From JACVRW01 sp963819635 (GTDB lineage: Bacteria; Actinomycetota; Thermoleophilia; Solirubrobacterales; Thermoleophilaceae), in NCBI GenBank assembly GCA_963819635.1, contig CAWFWX010000001.1, positions 14,228 to 78,227 of the forward strand: a DNA stretch of 64,000 nucleotides, given 5' to 3'. Positions 35,480 through 44,977 of this stretch are shown one piece after another (position 1 is the first letter of the stretch; each line of letters opens with the position of its first letter). Made by a program: the position numbers and the translations under genes. The notes under the pieces were generated by a model. That model made no database searches. It was not told where the DNA came from and saw only the letters and a list, made by a program, of their open reading frames with translations.

Positions 35480-37225
35480 TCAGGCGGACCGGCTGACTAC
35501 CCGGTTGCCAAGGACGAGCAGGTCCATCCGCGTCTTCGTGAACGTGTCGACCGCGTGCTCGGGCGTCATCACGATCGGCTCGTCTTCGTTGAACGACGTG
35601 TTGAGGAGAATTGGAACGCCTGTGAGGCGCCCGAACTCCCGGATCAGCCGGTGATAGCGCGGGTTCACGCGATCGTCCACGGTCTGCAGCCGGCCCGTGT
35701 CGTCCACGTGATTCACCGCCGGGATCTGTTCGCGCTTGTCCGGTCGGGTCCGATAGACGAGCACCATGAACGGCGAGGGGTAATCCTGCTCGAACCACTC
35801 GGCGGTTTCCGCGGCGAGGATCGAAGGCGCGAATGGGCGGAAGGGCTCGCGGTGCTTGACTCGCGAGTTGAGGACGTCCTTCATGTCCGCCCGCCGCGGG
35901 TCGACGACGATCGAGCGGTTGCCAAGCGCGCGCGGGCCGAACTCCATCCGGCCCTGGAACCATCCGACGACCTCCCCCGCCTCGATCCGGCGAGCGACCT
36001 CCGGAAACAGCGCGTCATCCCCGAGACGCTCGGACTCCAGACCCGCTTGCGCGATCGCCGTCGCGCATTCTGCGTCGGAATACTCAGGTCCCGTATAGGC
36101 GTGCTCCATGACGAAACCGCGTGCCGATCCGAGGTGCTGGTTCCACACGTAGTAGGCGGAGCCGATGGCCGTTCCAGAATCGCTGGCCGCCGGCTGGACA
36201 TAGACGCCATCGAACGGGGTTTCCTGGCGGATCCGGCCGTTGGCCACGGCGTTGAGAGCGACGCCACCGGCGAGACAGACGTTTCCCACCTGCGTCCTGT
36301 CCCACAGCTCGCGAAGTAGGTCGAGATATGTCTCCTGGAGCTGCGCCTGGAGTGCCGCGGCAACGTCCTCGTGATGCCGGGTGAGCTCACTTCGCGGCTC
36401 ACGGGCCGGACCGAACGCCTCCACCATCCGATCCGAGTAGATACGCCCCATCGTCGGCGTCTGCTCGTCCCAGCTCGTCTCGATTCCTTCCTTGTGGTGG
36501 AGGAAGTAGTCCAGGCCGAGCTGGAATAGGGGGTCGGCTGGCCGAAGGACCTCGCGCATCCGTGCGTGTTGCCGCTCAGGGTCACCGTAGGGCGCGAGCC
36601 CCATCACCTTCCCCTCGTCCCCGACCTTCGGAAAGCCCAGCCATTGGGTAACGGCGGTGTAGTAGCAGCCGAGCGAGTGCGGGAACAGCACCCGGTCGAG
36701 TACGTCGAAACGGTTCGACCGCCCCACCGCCAGCATCGTCGATGCAAAGTCGCCGAAACCATCCACGGACAACACAGCGGCGTCCTCGAACGGCGCGACG
36801 AAGAACGCGCTCGCGACGTGTGCCTGATGGTGCTCGACGTTGTGCAGTTCGGCGCGCAGCTCGCCGGGGCCCGCCCCGAGCGCCCGCGACAGCGTATCCC
36901 GCACCCCGACTACCTGTGCGGCGTTCTTGAGCCTCGACTTCAGGTAGTAGGCGGGCGTGCCATGACGAATCAGCCAACGGAGCTTGCGCCCGAGGTTCGC
37001 CCTCGGGTCGCGCGAGAGGGCGACGTGATCGAGGTCGCCCGGCGCGAGGCCCGCGTCCTCCAGGCACCACCGCGCCGCGCGCGCCGGAAACCCGGCGCAG
37101 TGCTTGACGCGAGTGAACCGCTCCTCTTCGACCGCCGCGACGAGTTTCCCGTCGATGAGGAGTGCCGCCGCGGCGTCGGCGTGGAAGGCGTTGAGACCGA
37201 GGATGGCAGTCACAGGAGTAGCCAC
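35480..37225 (-). CDS. NodU/CmcH-type O-carbamoyltransferase, first copy
   Basis: 581 residues, intact. The N-terminal TsaD/ASKHA-like domain opens VTAILGLNAFHADAAAALLI, with HHQAHVASAFF and DGFGDFASTMLAVG, and the C-terminal part carries GWFQGRMEFGPRALGNRSIV and HREPFRPFAPSILAAETAEW. These motifs bind carbamoyl-AMP made from carbamoyl phosphate and ATP and transfer the group to a sugar hydroxyl. A second family member lies 6 kb downstream. GTG start at 37225, only 19 bases from the divergent glycosyltransferase ATG. The predicted target is a sugar in the glycan made here. Confidence 0.9.
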   Translation of the reverse strand: MATPVTAILGLNAFHADAAAALLIDGKLVAAVEEERFTRVKHCAGFPARAARWCLEDAGLAPGDLDHVALSRDPRANLGRKLRWLIRHGTPAYYLKSRLKNAAQVVGVRDTLSRALGAGPGELRAELHNVEHHQAHVASAFFVAPFEDAAVLSVDGFGDFASTMLAVGRSNRFDVLDRVLFPHSLGCYYTAVTQWLGFPKVGDEGKVMGLAPYGDPERQHARMREVLRPADPLFQLGLDYFLHHKEGIETSWDEQTPTMGRIYSDRMVEAFGPAREPRSELTRHHEDVAAALQAQLQETYLDLLRELWDRTQVGNVCLAGGVALNAVANGRIRQETPFDGVYVQPAASDSGTAIGSAYYVWNQHLGSARGFVMEHAYTGPEYSDAECATAIAQAGLESERLGDDALFPEVARRIEAGEVVGWFQGRMEFGPRALGNRSIVVDPRRADMKDVLNSRVKHREPFRPFAPSILAAETAEWFEQDYPSPFMVLVYRTRPDKREQIPAVNHVDDTGRLQTVDDRVNPRYHRLIREFGRLTGVPILLNTSFNEDEPIVMTPEHAVDTFTKTRMDLLVLGNRVVSRSA

Positions 37226-37244
37226 GGTATAACCGCCGGCGTCG

Positions 37245-38405
37245 ATGACAATTGTCGCCCACCTCACCTCCGTTCATCGGCAGCCGGACGCCCGCATATT
37301 CCGCAAGGAGTGCCGGACTCTCGCCCGCGCCGGGTACGACGTCACCCTGGTGGCGCCGGCAAACGGCGACGAGCGCGCCGACGGCGTGGCGATCAAGGCC
37401 GTTCGGCCCGCGAGCAGCCGCTTCGACCGCATGACGAGGGCGGTCCGTGACGTCTACCGGGCCGCCCGCTCACTGGACGCTGCCCTCTACCACTTCCACG
37501 ATCCCGAACTGCTGCCGGTCGGCGTGCGGCTCCACCGGCTGGGTAAGCGGGTGGTCTACGACGTCCACGAGGACGTCCCGGGCGACATCCTCGGCAAGTA
37601 CTGGATCGCGCCGCCCTTACGGCGGCCGACCTCCATGGCCTTCGACCGCATCGAGCGCGCCGCGGCGAAACGACTCGACGCGGTGGTCGCCGCCGAGCCC
37701 ACGCTCGCGGAGCGGTTCGCAGGAAGCGGCGTGCCGACGGTCACCGTCCACAACTTTCCGATCCTCTCCGAGCTGGCTTCGAACGAGCGAGCCTGGTCGG
37801 AGCGCGAGCGAGCCGTGTGCTACACGGGTGCCATCACCGCCATCCGCGGCATCCTCGAGATGATCGATGCCGCCGAGCTGGCCGGGGTCAAGTTGCTCCT
37901 CGGCGGGACGTTCACCGAGCGGGGCCAGCGGGAGAGCGCCACCGCGCGTCCCGGGTGGCGCTCGGTCGAGGAGCTGGGACAACCCACTCGCGGCGACCGT
38001 CGACCTGGTGATGGCGTCCTTCACACGATGCACCAGCAGGGAGGCGAGGTCCGGGACGCGTTCTCCCGCGCCCGGGCCGGCCTGCTGCTCGTGCACCCCG
38101 AGCCGAACCACATGCAGATGCACATGCGCTCGCACAAGCTGTTCGAGTACATGTCGGCGGGCCTTCCCGTCGTCGTATCCGACTTCCCCCAGTGGCGTAG
38201 CTTCGTGGAGGGGGGCGGCTACGGCATCTGCGTCGATCCTCTCGATACGGCGGCGATCGCCGCGGCCATCCGCCGGATCATGGACGACCCGGATGAAGCC
38301 GAGAACATGGGTGCCAGGGGCCGCGAGGCCGTGCGGCAGACGTACAACTGGGAGCCGGAGGCACGCAAGCTTCTGGACCTCTACGCCAGCCTGCTCGGTC
38401 GGTAG
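37245..38405 (+). CDS. Glycosyltransferase family 4 protein
   Basis: 386 residues. N-terminal half: HLTSVHRQPDARIFRKECRT, LDAALYHFHDPELLPVGVRL, KRVVYDVHEDVPGDILGKYW. C-terminal half with the donor site: AVCYTGAITAIRGILEMIDA, HMRSHKLFEYMSAGLPVVVS and ENMGARGREAVRQTYNWEPE. Between them about 25 residues (WRSVEELGQPTRGDRRPGDG) do not align with the expected pattern and look as if they were read in a shifted frame over a short stretch near 37960-38040. The HxxHxPE motif (FHDPELL) is typical of this subgroup. Confidence 0.85.
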   Translation: MTIVAHLTSVHRQPDARIFRKECRTLARAGYDVTLVAPANGDERADGVAIKAVRPASSRFDRMTRAVRDVYRAARSLDAALYHFHDPELLPVGVRLHRLGKRVVYDVHEDVPGDILGKYWIAPPLRRPTSMAFDRIERAAAKRLDAVVAAEPTLAERFAGSGVPTVTVHNFPILSELASNERAWSERERAVCYTGAITAIRGILEMIDAAELAGVKLLLGGTFTERGQRESATARPGWRSVEELGQPTRGDRRPGDGVLHTMHQQGGEVRDAFSRARAGLLLVHPEPNHMQMHMRSHKLFEYMSAGLPVVVSDFPQWRSFVEGGGYGICVDPLDTAAIAAAIRRIMDDPDEAENMGARGREAVRQTYNWEPEARKLLDLYASLLGR

Positions 38406-38408
38406 CCC

Positions 38409-39416
38409 TCAGCCGTGCTCGCGAACGCCGCGGAACGCCCGGAGGACCTCGCGATCCGAGAGTGGGCTATCTCGGCGGCGGCCCAGGAAGAACGTCCCCG
38501 AGGCAGCATCGATGCCACCCGGCCGGCTTGCGAGGAAATGGTCGAGGTACTTCAGCCAGAACACACCGAGCGTGACGACCCGTCTGACCAGCGCACGGGC
38601 AACGCCCCAGGTGCCCAGCGGCGCCGAGAGGAAGTACTCGAGGGACCAGATGAGCGCCATTCCCGGCCCGCACTGCGCGCCGGAGCTGATCTCGTCGAAG
38701 TCGCGCCACAGGCGCCGGTGACCAAGATGGGTGAACCTGTGGAGATCGCGGTCGCCCGCGTGGACCTGCTGGATGAACGGCGCCTCGGAGTAGACCAGGC
38801 CGCGGCTGCCGAGCACGCGGTGGATCTCCGACGCCACCCGGGATGGCTCCACGACCTGCTCGAGTACCGCCTGGATGACCACCGCGTCGAAGGTCCCGTC
38901 GGCGAACGGGAGGGCGTGGGCGTCGCAGACGAGCTCGGTGCGCGGCCCGAGCGCGACATCGGTCTCCATGACATCGACCCCGGTCTGATCAAGGATCTCC
39001 TGGAGTCCGGCCCCCACGGTCCGCCCGCCGACGACGAGTACGCGCGGCGGTCGGCCGATTGGAGAATCCCCACGAAGGAGCTTCAGGAGGTGCCGGTAGT
39101 TGGCTCGTGCGGCGACGTTCCTTGCCCGCGTTGGCGGCAGGGCGAGGATGAAGCCGGCAACTCCTTTGAGCGAGCTCCTGGCGGCTCCCGTCGTCGATTC
39201 CGGCCGGGCTCGGGCCCGAACGCCCTCCTGAACCACATGCTCGATGTCGAACAGGCTCTGTTCCTCGTCGATCAGGACGGGGATGCCGTTCTCGATGGGA
39301 TAACGCCGGTTGGCCTCCTCGCCTACCAGGACATCGCCCGCGACGGACAGCGGGCTCCCCGTAGCCGGGCAGCGAAGCGAGCCTAGGAGCTCTTGTACGC
39401 CTGGGTTGAGACTCAC
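38409..39416 (-). CDS. SAM-dependent methyltransferase with Trm112-like N-terminus
   Basis: 335 residues, intact. Residues 1-45 (LRCPATGSPLSV ... RRYPIENGIPVLIDEEQ) resemble the Trm112 zinc-ribbon module with only one Cys retained. The methyltransferase core follows: RVLVVGGRTVGAGLQEILDQ (SAM site), VCDAHALPFADGTFDAVVIQ and LEQVVEPSRVASEIHRVLGS. It probably methylates a sugar or a glycan precursor, by context. GTG start overlaps the stop of the glycosyltransferase gene (GTGA). The stop is three bases from the stop of the convergent GT4 gene. Confidence 0.82.
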   Translation of the reverse strand: MSLNPGVQELLGSLRCPATGSPLSVAGDVLVGEEANRRYPIENGIPVLIDEEQSLFDIEHVVQEGVRARARPESTTGAARSSLKGVAGFILALPPTRARNVAARANYRHLLKLLRGDSPIGRPPRVLVVGGRTVGAGLQEILDQTGVDVMETDVALGPRTELVCDAHALPFADGTFDAVVIQAVLEQVVEPSRVASEIHRVLGSRGLVYSEAPFIQQVHAGDRDLHRFTHLGHRRLWRDFDEISSGAQCGPGMALIWSLEYFLSAPLGTWGVARALVRRVVTLGVFWLKYLDHFLASRPGGIDAASGTFFLGRRRDSPLSDREVLRAFRGVREHG

Positions 39417-40432
39417 CTGGACGTGCGCAGCATCCCAAGAATGTGTGCGAACGCCCCGAGCGGTGGCCCGAAGCGGATGCAGCCGGCGAGGAACCCGAGG
39501 CCCCAGGACAGGTGCATCACGACGAAGACGGCTGGGACTCCGGCGGCGTCGCGTGGATTGGCTTGGCGTGCGCAACGGGCGCTTGCGGCCCCCAGGGCGA
39601 CGGCGTACAGCCCAAGCGCGAGGCGGGACACCCGGCGAGCCGGCCGTGGTCCTGCCGCGCCGGCCATCGCTGCCAGCGCGACCCCGGGAGCGAGCAGATG
39701 CGAGCGACGCAGGGTCTCCGGATGGCGGCGGGTCGTCCTGACGCGATAGTGCCCGTAGCGCCAGTACTGGCGAAAGAGGGCGGGAAGCGAGTCTCGAGGC
39801 ACGTAGCGAGCGGCGAGCTGCGGTAGGCAGACGATCCGCCCGCCCCTCTCGCGGGTCCGCGCCGCGAGGTCGGCGTCCTCGTTCACGGGAAAGTCCTCGT
39901 CCCAGCCGCCCAGGGACTCGAGCGTCTCGCGACGCCAAATGCCGCAGAAGCCGCTCTCGACCTCGACCTCCCGTCCGCTGGTGCGACGAAAGGAAGCCCC
40001 GCCGATGCCGAACCACGAACCGAGCGCGAGAGCCACACGACGCGACCAACGCCCGGTGCCGTACGGAAGCTGCGGACCGCTGACCGACTCCACGTCCCCC
40101 CGCCGTAGCCGCTCGATGCCCACCGAGAGGTAGTCCGGCGGGAAGTGCGTGTGCGCGTCCATGCGGGCGATGTACTCGCCCCGCGCGCGTTGCAGCCCGA
40201 CGTTGAGTGCGGCGGGGACGGTTCGGCGCGGGTTGTCGAGGACCTGCATTCGCAGATCCGCCTCGGTCAGCTCCTCGAGCAGCGCGCGGGTTCCGTCGTT
40301 CGAGCGCCCTTCGACGAACAGGAACTCCACCGGATCGTCGAAACGCTGCGCCTGAATTCGCGCGATGGTGTCGCGGATCTGGCCTTCCTCGTTCCGAACG
40401 GGCACGAGGACGCTGGCGACCACCGCGCTCAC
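39413..40432 (-). CDS. Glycosyltransferase family 2 protein with membrane tail
   Basis: 339 residues. The GT-A domain reads SVLVPVRNEEGQIRDTIARI, FLFVEGRSNDGTRALLEELT and GEYIARMDAHTHFPPDYLSV (the DxD-type site as DAH), then WDEDFPVNEDADLAARTRER with the ED motif. The last 100 residues hold three hydrophobic segments (ALGLYAVALGAASA, VFVVMHLSWGLGFLAG). It likely adds a sugar to a lipid carrier at the cytoplasmic face. GTG start; divergent from the next GT4 gene by 79 bases. Confidence 0.87.
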   Translation of the reverse strand: MSAVVASVLVPVRNEEGQIRDTIARIQAQRFDDPVEFLFVEGRSNDGTRALLEELTEADLRMQVLDNPRRTVPAALNVGLQRARGEYIARMDAHTHFPPDYLSVGIERLRRGDVESVSGPQLPYGTGRWSRRVALALGSWFGIGGASFRRTSGREVEVESGFCGIWRRETLESLGGWDEDFPVNEDADLAARTRERGGRIVCLPQLAARYVPRDSLPALFRQYWRYGHYRVRTTRRHPETLRRSHLLAPGVALAAMAGAAGPRPARRVSRLALGLYAVALGAASARCARQANPRDAAGVPAVFVVMHLSWGLGFLAGCIRFGPPLGAFAHILGMLRTSR

Positions 40433-40511
40433 GGCGCCCAGTTCTACTTCCTTCCGATTAGGACGTCAAAGGGGCATTGCGCTCCGCGAACATCGCGCCC
40501 AGAATCGCGGA

Positions 40512-41607
40512 ATGAGCTCCGGGCTGCGGGTCCTCATCGTCGCGTCCTCGCCCGACCGGGTCGGTGGACAGGCGGTTCAGGCCGCCGGGATGCTTGCTCA
40601 CCTGGGGGTCGACGGGTTGGTGAGGGTCTCCTTCCTGCCGACCGCCCCGCCCCTGTCTGGCCCGCTCGGGCTGCTTCAACGAGTCAAGTACGTGCGGACC
40701 GCCGTCAACTCGATCGTGTACTCCGCGCGGCTGCTCACGCGCGTCCCGCGACACGACGTCGTGCACGTCCTCTCCGCCGCAAGCTCGTCGTTCCTGATCT
40801 CGAGCACCCCCGCGATCCTGGTGGCCAGGCTGTTCGGGCGCAGCACGATTCTCAACTACCACTCCGGCGAGGCCGCGGATCACCTCGCTCGCGGGCGGCG
40901 GTCGGCGATCCCGATCATGCGCCTGGTCGACTCGATCGTTGTGCCGTCGGAGACCGTGGCGCGAGCATTTGCCTCCCACGGGCTGCCCGCCCGCACGCTT
41001 CCGAACGCCATCGAGCTGAGCCGGTTTCGCTTCCGCGTACGCGGGCAGTCTCCGGCCCGTCTTTCTCTCGAGCCGTTCCCTGTCTCCGCGATACAACGTC
41101 GAGTGCGTGCTGCGGGCGTTCGCACTCATCCAGGAACGCGTAGCCGAAGCAAAGCTGATCGTGGCCGGCGACGGACCCGAGCGCGGTCGTCTGGAGCGGT
41201 TGGCGCGGGAGCTCGGCCTGCGCGATGTCCAGTTCCTGGGGTGGGTGCCCCAGGCCGAGATGGGCGACCTCTACGGCACGGCCGACATCTATCTCAACGG
41301 GTCCGACGTGGACGCGGCCCCGCTCTCGATCCTGGAGGCCTCGGCCGCGGGCCTCCCCGTGATCACGACCGACGCCGGGGGCATTCCGGACATGGTGGAG
41401 GACGGCCTGACGGGGCTGGTGGTCCGGCGTGGGGATCACGTCGCGATGGCAGCATCCGCGCAGCGGCTGCTCGATGACCGGGAGCTCGCAGGCCAGCTGA
41501 TCGAGACCGCCCATCGTCGCGCGCTCGACTACGGCTGGGACTCGGCCCGCGAACGCTGGCTGGCGCTCTATCGCGAGGTCACCGACGGGACGGAAAGGCG
41601 GGGGTGA
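40512..41607 (+). CDS. Glycosyltransferase family 4 protein (one frameshift)
   Basis: About 365 residues. The N-terminal domain (VLIVASSPDRVGGQAVQAAG, DVVHVLSAASSSFLISSTPA, NYHSGEAADHLARGRRSAIP) is joined to the C-terminal domain (VLRAFALIQERVAEAKLIVA, FLGWVPQAEMGDLYGTADIY, GSDVDAAPLSILEASAAGLP with E-x7-E-type ending, ITTDAGGIPDMVEDGLTGLV) by one shift near 41090, where the PRYNVE-type linker is disrupted. The frame break is the only one seen in this part of the locus. GGAGC-like bases precede the ATG. Its stop overlaps the GTG of the next gene. Confidence 0.83.
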
Positions 41608-43253
41608 GCCCCACGCCTAGCCTGGCCCAGCGCTCGCTGCGCTTCGGAGTGATGTGCCCGGGGCCGAGAGTGGAGGCCGCGTTGGCCGCCGCCGTCCGGG
41701 AGCTCCTGCGGACGGAGGGTCTGGAGCTGGCGCTCGTGATCGAAGACGAGGGGGAGCCCCCGGCCCCGCGCTCCGGGCCGCGCCTCTGGGACGCGTACCT
41801 GCGACTGCGACCCATGCGGAGGATCTCCGCCTACCAGCCGGTCGATCTCTCCGACGCCTTCGCCGGGGTCCCCACGGCCGAGGCGCACGACATCGAGTCG
41901 ATCCGCGACCAGCGCCTGGACTTCATCCTCCTCCTCGGCTTCCGGGCCGTCCGAGGCGAGCTCCTCGATGCCCCGACCCACGGGGTCTGGTCGTTCAATC
42001 TCTCGGCCGAGCCGTTGTCGGGGGGCGCGCCGCCAGGCTTCTGGGAGGTCTACCTCGCGGAGCGTGCCACGGGCGCGTTCCTCCAGCGATTGACCGAGCC
42101 GCCGCACGACGGCGTCGTGCTCCAGAGGTGCTTCGTCAGCACCAGGCCCGGCTCGTACAAGGGGACTCTCGACGAGATCGCCTGGGCCAGTGCGTACATG
42201 CCCGCACGCGTGGCCCGCGACATCCTGAACGGCACCGCCGGCTACCTGGGCGCGCCGCCGAGCAGCACTCCGGGGCCGCTCCGGCAGGCGCCCACCAGCA
42301 GCCAGACCATGCGGTTCCTGGCGCGAAAGAGATTCGCCTGGATAAAGGCCCAGCTCAAGTCGATCTTCATGCTCGAGCGCTTCCATGTCGGCATCGTCCG
42401 CCGTCCCATAGAGAGCTTCCTGAGCGACGACTTCCAGCCCGTGGTCGAGTGGCTCCCGTACCGGAAATCGCGGGGATTCCTGGCTGATCCGTTCCTTGTA
42501 CGGGTGGGGGGGACGACGAGGCTGCTGATGGAGGAGTGGGACGACCGGTCGGACATGGGCAGCATCGTCGAGGTCGACCTCGACGAGGGACTCCGCGGGC
42601 GGCGGCCGAGTGAGGTGTTCGGCCGAGCGACCCATATGTCCTACCCGTACCTGTTCGAGTACGACGGCCGCGTGGTCTGTACCCCCGAGAGCAAGGACCG
42701 GCACGGCGTGTTCCTCTATGTGCTCGACGCTGATGGGCGGCGCTGGACCGAGCACGCGAGGCTGCTCGAGGGCTTCGCCGCGCTCGATCCGACGCTTATC
42801 CACCACGGCGGTCACTGGTGGCTCTTCTGCGGCGACGAGAACGACGACCCGGACGTGAAGCTGAAGCTCTGGCACTCGCCCGAGCTACTCGGTCCGTGGG
42901 AGCCGCACCCGGCCAACCCTGTGAAGGCCGATGTCCGGTCGAGCAGGCCCGCGGGCACGCCGTTCGTCTTCGAGGGAGAGCTGTACCGGCCGGCTCAGGA
43001 CTCCGCCGGCGGCTACGGCAGAGCCGTGGTCATCAACCGTGTGACACTGCTCACGACGACCGAGTTCGCGGAGGAGCCGGTGGTCAGGTTCACGCTGCCG
43101 CCCGGCAGCCGTTACACGGCTGGCGCCCACACGCTCGCGGGCTTGGGTGACCTGACGGCGGTGGACGGCAAGCGGTTGGCGCTGGCGCCGCAGATCGTCG
43201 GCCCCAAGCTCTTGGAAAAGCTCGGGCTGCTGGTCGGCAGGGGGCGGGGCTAG
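41604..43253 (+). CDS. Formyltransferase-like domain fused to beta-propeller glycosyltransferase-type domain
   Basis: 549 residues, intact. Residues about 1-200 resemble a formyltransferase: DFILLLGFRAVRGELLDAPT, THGVWSFNLSAEPLSGGAPP (equivalent of the GxxNxHxSLLPxxRG motif, here with the catalytic His replaced) and ATGAFLQRL. Residues about 240-540 look like a five-bladed propeller with repeated W/Y-rich blades: YRKSRGFLADPFLVRVGGTT, VEVDLDEGLRGRRPSEVFGR, TPESKDRHGVFLYVLDADGR, HHGGHWWLFCGDENDDPDVK. I recall this second domain from bacterial and plant glucosaminyl/inositol-phosphorylceramide-type transferases; this is memory, not a search. Possible role: modification of an amino sugar in the glycan. 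GTG start; its stop interlocks with that of the convergent carbamoyltransferase on CTAG. Confidence 0.68.
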   Translation: MSPTPSLAQRSLRFGVMCPGPRVEAALAAAVRELLRTEGLELALVIEDEGEPPAPRSGPRLWDAYLRLRPMRRISAYQPVDLSDAFAGVPTAEAHDIESIRDQRLDFILLLGFRAVRGELLDAPTHGVWSFNLSAEPLSGGAPPGFWEVYLAERATGAFLQRLTEPPHDGVVLQRCFVSTRPGSYKGTLDEIAWASAYMPARVARDILNGTAGYLGAPPSSTPGPLRQAPTSSQTMRFLARKRFAWIKAQLKSIFMLERFHVGIVRRPIESFLSDDFQPVVEWLPYRKSRGFLADPFLVRVGGTTRLLMEEWDDRSDMGSIVEVDLDEGLRGRRPSEVFGRATHMSYPYLFEYDGRVVCTPESKDRHGVFLYVLDADGRRWTEHARLLEGFAALDPTLIHHGGHWWLFCGDENDDPDVKLKLWHSPELLGPWEPHPANPVKADVRSSRPAGTPFVFEGELYRPAQDSAGGYGRAVVINRVTLLTTTEFAEEPVVRFTLPPGSRYTAGAHTLAGLGDLTAVDGKRLALAPQIVGPKLLEKLGLLVGRGRG

Positions 43254-44965
43254 CTTGCGACCGGAGGTTCCAACACCGTGTCCATGCTTGCCCGGACGTC
43301 GTCCTTGGCCAGGAGGTAGTTCCCGATCGCGAGGAAGTCCAGGCCGGACGTGAAGAAGGTCCGCAGGGCGTCCTGCGGCGTGCAGACGATGGGTTCGCCA
43401 CGCAGGTTGAACGACGTGTTGAGCACCACGGGAACTCCCGTGATTCGTCCGAACTCGGAGATCAACCGATAGAAGCGCGGGTTGGTCTCGCGGCGGACCG
43501 TCTGAACCCGAGCGCTGTTGTCCACGTGCGTCACTGCGGGGATCACGCTTCGCTTCTCGGATCGAACCGTGAAGGTGACGATCATGAACGGCGACTCTCC
43601 GTGCGGCTCGAAATACTCGTTGGCGGACTCCTCGAGGCAGGCCGGCGCGAAGGGCCGCCACTCCTCGCGGAACTTCACGGAGGCGTTCACCCGGTCGCGG
43701 GTGGCCGCGTCGCGCGGATCGGCGAGGATGGATCGATTTCCCAGCGCGCGCGGCCCGAATTCCATCCTGCCCTGGAACCAGCCCACGACGAATCCGCCAG
43801 CGAGCAGCTCGGCGACCACCCTTTCGATCTCGGGCACCTGGGTGTGGGTCAGCCGGGCGTACCCGAGCACGCGCCCGATCTCATCGTCCGTATAGCCGGG
43901 GCCCAGGTAGGCGTGCTCCATGCGAGCGTTCCCGTTCCAGCGGCCCGCGCGACGGTGAGCCGCTATCGCGGCGCCGATTGCGGTCCCGTCGTCGGTTGCG
44001 GCCGGCTGGATGAACAGGTCGTCGACCAGGCCAGCGGCCAGGATCTTGCCGTTGGCCTTCGCGTTCATGGCCACGCCGCCGGCCAGACACAGCCTGCGCC
44101 GTCCGGTCATCCTGACGGCCTTCCGGACGAGGGTCAGCATCGCGTCCTCGATCGCCTGCTGGACGGACGCGGCCAGGTCCTTGTCCTCCTGCGAGAAGCC
44201 CCGCTCTGGATCGCGCCGGGCGCCGAACCGCGACGTGAGGAACTGCTCGCCTCCAATCCACGCCGCGTGCTTGTTGACCCGATACCCGTCGGGCGTGATG
44301 CGCACGACCTCGTCGAGGCTGACGCTCGGCGTGCCGTAGGCGGCCAGGCCCATGAGCTTCCACTCGTCCCGATCCTCGAACCCGAGCAGTTTCGTGAACC
44401 TTGTGTAGAGCGAACCGAGCGAGTTCGGATAACGCACCGCCGCAAGGCGGCGAAGTCCTCCCGAATGCCCGTCGTAGATCGACGTTGACTGCCAGGCGCC
44501 GCGACCGTCGACGACGAGCACGGCGGCGTCTTCGAAGCCGGACAGGTCGAACGTACTCCAGGCGTGCGCCTCGTGGTGATCGACGAACCCGGCACCGGCC
44601 ATCGAAGGGGACCGGAAGCGCCGGTTCAGCGCCCGCTTGCCGCCCTCGCGGTAGACGGCCCGGGCAAGCAGCGCAACATGGGGCGCGAAGGTCCGCAGGT
44701 CGAACGGCATGTGACCGGTCAGCAGGCCGCGAAGGTCCTGTGCCTCGCCGAGGCCCGGTCGGTTCCAGCCGAAGACCACCGAATCGAGGTCCTCCAGCGA
44801 GGCACCGGCGTGGTGCAGGGCCGCCTCGATCGCCCTGCCCGGAGGAGTGACGTCGTGCTTGAGCCGCGTGAAGCGCTCCTCCGCGGCCGCGAAGACGACG
44901 CCGTCGTCGCCGACGAGCGCCACCGACGAGTCATGCAGAGCACTGTTGATTCCGAGGACGAGCAT
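43250..44965 (-). CDS. NodU/CmcH-type O-carbamoyltransferase, second copy
   Basis: 571 residues, intact. Motifs parallel to the first copy: VLGINSALHDSSVALVGDDG, FVDHHEAHAWSTFDLSGFED, VDGRGAWQSTSIYDG, CLAGGVAMNAKANGKI, GWFQGRMEFGPRALGNRSIL and FREEWRPFAPACLEESANEY. It differs in the lid and substrate regions, suggesting another acceptor sugar or position. Upstream of the ATG at 44965 a TAGCCC lies 9 bases away, near the local promoter pattern. Stop interlocked on CTAG (43250-43253). Confidence 0.9.
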   Translation of the reverse strand: MLVLGINSALHDSSVALVGDDGVVFAAAEERFTRLKHDVTPPGRAIEAALHHAGASLEDLDSVVFGWNRPGLGEAQDLRGLLTGHMPFDLRTFAPHVALLARAVYREGGKRALNRRFRSPSMAGAGFVDHHEAHAWSTFDLSGFEDAAVLVVDGRGAWQSTSIYDGHSGGLRRLAAVRYPNSLGSLYTRFTKLLGFEDRDEWKLMGLAAYGTPSVSLDEVVRITPDGYRVNKHAAWIGGEQFLTSRFGARRDPERGFSQEDKDLAASVQQAIEDAMLTLVRKAVRMTGRRRLCLAGGVAMNAKANGKILAAGLVDDLFIQPAATDDGTAIGAAIAAHRRAGRWNGNARMEHAYLGPGYTDDEIGRVLGYARLTHTQVPEIERVVAELLAGGFVVGWFQGRMEFGPRALGNRSILADPRDAATRDRVNASVKFREEWRPFAPACLEESANEYFEPHGESPFMIVTFTVRSEKRSVIPAVTHVDNSARVQTVRRETNPRFYRLISEFGRITGVPVVLNTSFNLRGEPIVCTPQDALRTFFTSGLDFLAIGNYLLAKDDVRASMDTVLEPPVAS

Positions 44966-44977
44966 GTGCGTTCCGGG

